From NCBI RefSeq assembly GCF_013240295.1, contig NZ_JABETK010000002.1, positions 1,984,001-2,048,000 on the forward strand: DNA of 64,000 bases, written 5' to 3'. Under the pieces are notes generated by a model. The model was not told the DNA's origin and made no database searches. It saw only the letters and a program-made list of their open reading frames with translations. Position 1 is the first letter of the stretch, and every line of letters begins with the position of its first letter. This DNA is from Neoaquamicrobium sediminum (GTDB lineage Bacteria; Pseudomonadota; Alphaproteobacteria; Rhizobiales; Rhizobiaceae). The translations under genes and the position numbers were made by a program. Shown here in pieces: positions 60,646 through 64,000 of the stretch.

Positions 60646-60707
60646 TTCATTTTCGCACAAGCTTCGCTGCCTATTCTGGCAATGCCGCATTTCCGGAGCG
60701 TGAAGCC

Positions 60708-62351
60708 GTGCCTGAACAAATCAAGACTCTCATTGCCAATCTCCGCAGCTTCGGGCCGAAGCGCCTCGCCATGCTTGGCGGTGTCGGCGCGGCCGTGATC
60801 GCCATAATATTGACGGCCTCGATCTATCTGAACCGACCGTCTTACGAGACGCTCTATGTCGGACTCGACCGCAACGATGTCGGCCAGATCGGCATCGCTC
60901 TCGGCGAGGCAGGCATTCGCTACGACGTATCGAGCGAAGGCACGAGCGTCATGGTGCCGGTCGGAAGCACCGGCCAGGCGCGCATGCTACTCGCCGAGCG
61001 CGGCCTACCGACGAGCAGCAACGCCGGTTACGAGCTTTTCGACAATGTCGGCTCCTTCGGCCTCACCTCCTTCATGCAGGAAATCACCCGCGTTCGAGCG
61101 CTGGAAGGCGAGATCGCACGCACCATCCAGTCGATCGCCGGCATCAAGTCGGCGCGTGTCCATATCGTCATGCCCGAGCGCGCCAGCTTCCGCCGCGAAG
61201 AGCAGGCTCCGACCGCCTCGGTCGTGATCCGCGCCGCCCGCGAGGACGGCATCAAGGCAGCCGTGGCCATCCGCCACCTGGTCGCCGCTGCCGTGCCGCG
61301 GCTCAATGCAGACAAGGTGACGGTACTCGACGCGTCGGGCGACCTGCTCGCTGCGGGAGACGACCCGGCCAACAACAGCTTCACCCGCTCGCTGACGGTC
61401 GAACGCACTGTCGAGACACAGATCGAGGACAATATCCGCCGCGCGCTGTCACCCTATCTGGGCCATGAGAACTTCCGCGCCAGCGTCAAGGCCGACATCA
61501 ACACCGACAGCCGCCAGACCGAGGAGATCATCTTCGATCCGGAATCGCAGGTCGCCCGCTCCATACAGTCGGTGCGCGCCAACGACGAAGCCAGCCAGCG
61601 GCAGGCCGCACCGCCGACGACTGTCCAGCAGAACCTGCCGGAAGAAAACGTCGAAGGCGGCGAAGGTCCTGCCTCGTCCGAGCAGCGCGAACGGCGCGAA
61701 GAGACAACGAACTACGAGCTCAACTCCAAGCGCGTCGCGACCGTCAGCAACGGCTACACGGTCGAGCGTCTGTCGATCGCCGTCGTGGTCAACAGCGAAC
61801 GTATCGCCGCTGTGCTCGGCGAGAATGCGACGCCGGAACTCGTGGAGCAGCGGATCGCAGAAATCCGCCAGGTGGTGGCTTCGGCGACCGGTTTCGACGA
61901 GGCCCGCGGGGACAGCATCAACGTATCTTCCGTCGAATTCATCGAGAGCATGCTCGGCACGGAGATGGCCGCACCCGGCTGGCTTGAAATGGCTGGCCGC
62001 CACACCGGAACGATGGTCAACGCGCTGGCCTTCATCGTGGTTGTCTTCCTTGTGTCGTGGTTCGGCCTGCGCCCGATGATGGCGGCGGTCACCAAGAAGC
62101 AGGGCGATGACGCGATGAACTTCGACGACATCCAGCTTTCGCTCCCCAATCCGCTCGACTCCATGCAGCTTCCCGACGTGATGGGTGGCGAGAACGGTGA
62201 AGGCTACAGCTTCCCCGACCACATGGCCGACGACATCCGCTTCAAGATAAAGCCGGCACCGCAGGACCGGCTGGCCCAGATGGTCGATCTCAACGAGGAA
62301 CGTTCCGCACTGATCCTGCGTAAGTGGACCAGCCAGGAGCTCGCTGCCTGA
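60708..62351 (+). CDS. fliF: Flagellar MS-ring protein FliF
   Basis: FliF forms the inner-membrane MS ring that nucleates the basal body. The 547-residue product has the first membrane helix at about 22-42, ring-building motifs ETLYVGLDRNDVGQIGIALGEAGI and LLAERGLPTSSNAGYELFDNVGSFGLTSFMQEITRVRALEGEIARTIQSI, an acidic periplasmic linker at about 290-340, the second membrane helix at about 440-460 and a C-terminal FliG-binding tail (DRLAQMVDLNEERSALILRKW). GTG 60708 has GGAG nine bases upstream. The stop overlaps the next gene start (TGATG). Confidence 0.95.
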   Translation: MPEQIKTLIANLRSFGPKRLAMLGGVGAAVIAIILTASIYLNRPSYETLYVGLDRNDVGQIGIALGEAGIRYDVSSEGTSVMVPVGSTGQARMLLAERGLPTSSNAGYELFDNVGSFGLTSFMQEITRVRALEGEIARTIQSIAGIKSARVHIVMPERASFRREEQAPTASVVIRAAREDGIKAAVAIRHLVAAAVPRLNADKVTVLDASGDLLAAGDDPANNSFTRSLTVERTVETQIEDNIRRALSPYLGHENFRASVKADINTDSRQTEEIIFDPESQVARSIQSVRANDEASQRQAAPPTTVQQNLPEENVEGGEGPASSEQRERREETTNYELNSKRVATVSNGYTVERLSIAVVVNSERIAAVLGENATPELVEQRIAEIRQVVASATGFDEARGDSINVSSVEFIESMLGTEMAAPGWLEMAGRHTGTMVNALAFIVVVFLVSWFGLRPMMAAVTKKQGDDAMNFDDIQLSLPNPLDSMQLPDVMGGENGEGYSFPDHMADDIRFKIKPAPQDRLAQMVDLNEERSALILRKWTSQELAA

Positions 62352-63004
62352 TGGCTTCCAGTGCCCTGGCCAAAGCATTGAAGGATTTCGGGGCGCGGCC
62401 GCTCGAAAGCGCCGGTGTGTTCACGCCGGCGCCGAGCTTCGCCGTTCCCGATGCCGTTTTGCCGACGCTTCCCGACTTTCCGACATTCGACCCGGTGGAC
62501 ACGGATGCATTGGTGGCCGATGCGGTTACGGCCGCCGAAGCCGATTTGGCGGATCGCCTCGAACGGCAACACGCCGAGGCGCTGGAAACCCAGCGCGTCC
62601 AGCATGCCGAAGAAGTCGCAGCGCTGCAGCAGCGCTTTGCCGAGGACGCGAGCGAGCTCATTCTCAAGAGCATCGAAAGCATGGAAACACGCGTCGTCGA
62701 GCTGACGACCGCTGTGACCGCACGTATACTGGGCGTGGTGCTGACGGATGACGTCCGCGAGCGCTCCATCGAGCGCCTCGGCTCGGTCATCCGCGACGCG
62801 CTCGACGACGATGAAGCTGTTCGTATCCGCGTGCGGGGCAGCGTTCCGCTTTATGAAGCGCTGAAGGAAAAGCTCCCGAAATACGCCGATCAGCTCGATT
62901 TTACCGAAACGGCCGACTTCGATATTTCGGTCGCGATCGATGACAGCGTGTTCGAAACCCGTCTCGCCGAATGGTCGACGGCCCTGTCGGAGGCCCTGTC
63001 ATGA
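62351..63004 (+). CDS. FliH-like export stalk protein
   Basis: The product has 217 residues: a Pro/Phe-rich N-terminal part (FTPAPSFAVPDAVLPTLPDFPTFDP), a long Ala/Glu/Gln-rich helix (about 55-125), and a C-terminal domain ending VRIRVRGSVPLYEALKEKLPK...ISVAIDDSVFETRLAEWSTALSEAL. That pattern is what FliH/YscL/V-ATPase E-type peripheral stalks look like. FliI is present in the window and no other FliH candidate is, so it is a good candidate partner of FliI. Similarity is weak by eye. Translation is coupled to fliF and motB. Confidence 0.62.
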   Translation: MASSALAKALKDFGARPLESAGVFTPAPSFAVPDAVLPTLPDFPTFDPVDTDALVADAVTAAEADLADRLERQHAEALETQRVQHAEEVAALQQRFAEDASELILKSIESMETRVVELTTAVTARILGVVLTDDVRERSIERLGSVIRDALDDDEAVRIRVRGSVPLYEALKEKLPKYADQLDFTETADFDISVAIDDSVFETRLAEWSTALSEALS

Positions 63005-64000
63005 GTGCGTTCGACGCAGACGAAGGCAAGCGCGAGATCATCATCGTACGCCGCAGCGGCGGCGACCACGAGGAAGGCCATCACGGCGGCGTCTGGAAGA
63101 TCGCATTTGCCGATTTCATGACCGCCTTGATGTGCTTCTTCCTGGTGATGTGGCTCGTCAATGCAACGAACGAGGACACCAAGGCCGCGATTGCCAGCTA
63201 CTTCAACCCGATGACGCTGGTCGACACCGCCCCGGCCAGCAAGGGCCTGGACGATCCCGGCGAAAGCTCGACATCGCCGGAGAGCTCGAACAACGATACG
63301 GAAAAATCCTCCGACCAGTCCGCCGGCTCGCGCGACCAGCGGTCCGGCCCGGGCGAGCACGCCAATTCGATCGACCAGTCCGCCGACCGCAAGACGTCGG
63401 ACCAGCACCTGTTCTCCGACCCCTATGCGGTCCTAGCCGAAATAGCCGCGCAGACCGCCACATTGCAGAACGTGTCGGCAAAGGGCGACGGTGGTGCGCA
63501 GACCTCCGGCCCGGCAACCGGCGCACAGGGTGGCGAGTCCTATCGCGATCCGTTCGCGCCTGACTTCTGGTCTCAGGAGATCGCCACGGCGGAGGACGCG
63601 GCTGAGCTGGACGTATTCCGGACGACCGGCGAGCAGACGCAGCCCGCCGAAGAGGGTGAACAGGCCGAACAGACTGAAGCTGCGGTGGCCATGGTCGTAC
63701 CGTCCGAAGCGGCCGCGGAGACCGCGCCATCCGCGGAGGCCATGGAACAGCCGGTTGCACCGGCAGAACCCGAGCAACTTCTGAACGAGGAAGGCGCGCT
63801 GACTGAAACGACGCAACTCGCAGAACAGATCCGGCAGGAAATCTCCGACGCGTTCGGGCGAGAGTCGGAATTGAACAGCACCATTTCCGTGGTTGCAGAG
63901 GCGAACGGTATCCTCATCTCGGTAACGGACGAACTCAACTACGGCATGTTCGAGATCGGCTCCGCCGTGCCGCAGGGCCAGCTTGTTCTCGCCATGGAAG
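63001..64000 (+). CDS. motB: Flagellar motor stator protein MotB (3' end outside window)
   Basis: MotB is the peptidoglycan-anchored stator subunit, and 333 residues are visible. The proton-binding aspartate is D38 in the helix VWKIAFADFMTALMCFFLVMWLV. A long Ser/Gln/Glu/Ala-rich periplasmic linker runs from about 70 to 285. The beginning of the OmpA-like domain (ETTQLAEQIRQEI...ANGILISVTDELNYGMFEIGSA) is visible before the sequence ends at 64000. The ATG at 63001 overlaps the stop of the FliH-like gene (ATGA). The linker is long compared with enterobacterial MotB. The gene has no stop in the window. Confidence 0.92.
   Translation, partial: MSAFDADEGKREIIIVRRSGGDHEEGHHGGVWKIAFADFMTALMCFFLVMWLVNATNEDTKAAIASYFNPMTLVDTAPASKGLDDPGESSTSPESSNNDTEKSSDQSAGSRDQRSGPGEHANSIDQSADRKTSDQHLFSDPYAVLAEIAAQTATLQNVSAKGDGGAQTSGPATGAQGGESYRDPFAPDFWSQEIATAEDAAELDVFRTTGEQTQPAEEGEQAEQTEAAVAMVVPSEAAAETAPSAEAMEQPVAPAEPEQLLNEEGALTETTQLAEQIRQEISDAFGRESELNSTISVVAEANGILISVTDELNYGMFEIGSAVPQGQLVLAME

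Noticed and set aside
1..64000. Search for tRNA, rRNA, insertion sequences, prophage, toxin-antitoxin or defence genes
   Set aside because: No cloverleaf-like, transposase-like, integrase-like or restriction/defence-type sequences were recognised on either strand.

Overview
The window is high-GC chromosomal DNA from an alphaproteobacterium of the order Hyphomicrobiales (Rhizobiales). It most resembles the Mesorhizobium/Phyllobacteriaceae side of that order. The basis is the flagellar gene order with VisN/VisR, MotE and several tandem flagellins, which I recall from Sinorhizobium meliloti, plus large palindromic intergenic repeats of a Mesorhizobium-like type. No rRNA, tRNA, CRISPR array, insertion sequence or phage gene was seen.

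Region 1 (1-13675) is a type II secretion system (T2SS) locus split into three transcription units around a large secreted subtilisin-like protease. The units are gspD-gspO plus an 11-residue-repeat protein on the + strand, the pseudopilin/platform operon gspF-G-H-I-J on the - strand, and protease, gspK, gspL, gspM, a GspC/GspN-like protein and an STN-like protein on the + strand. No gspE ATPase gene is in the window. The protease is the obvious candidate substrate.

Region 2 (13850-30259) is metabolic: a DMT-family transporter, a FucU/RbsD mutarotase, a branched-chain 2-oxoacid dehydrogenase operon (E1 alpha, E1 beta, E2, E3) carrying palindromic repeats, then a nitrogen-compound catabolic block. 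That block holds a LysR regulator with an aminotransferase, a divergent agmatinase-family ureohydrolase, a four-gene polyamine-type ABC importer and a nitrilase-family amidase, followed by a Gfo/Idh oxidoreductase.

Region 3 (30419-34068 and 55689-60577) holds exopolysaccharide genes in two blocks on either side of the flagellar genes: a polyprenyl-phosphate sugar transferase, a WecG/TagA glycosyltransferase and a Wzy-like polymerase on one side; a deacetylase, flippase, GT2 glycosyltransferase and Wzz-like protein on the other.

Region 4 (34140-55339 and 60708-64000) is the flagellar cluster. It has four tandem flagellins, the leftward operon DUF1217-flgF-fliI-hyp-flgB-flgC-fliE-flgG-flgA-flgI-motE-flgH-fliL-fliP, the rightward operon motA-fliM-fliN-fliG-flhB-hyp, the visN-visR regulator pair, and fliF-fliH-like-motB running off the right edge.

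A striking technical feature is about 17 single-base frameshifts in 64 kb, 14 losses and 3 gains. Many lie in short homopolymers, and they hit otherwise well-conserved genes whose reading frames resume immediately. I read these as sequencing or assembly errors, and I give each affected gene its full reconstructed span.
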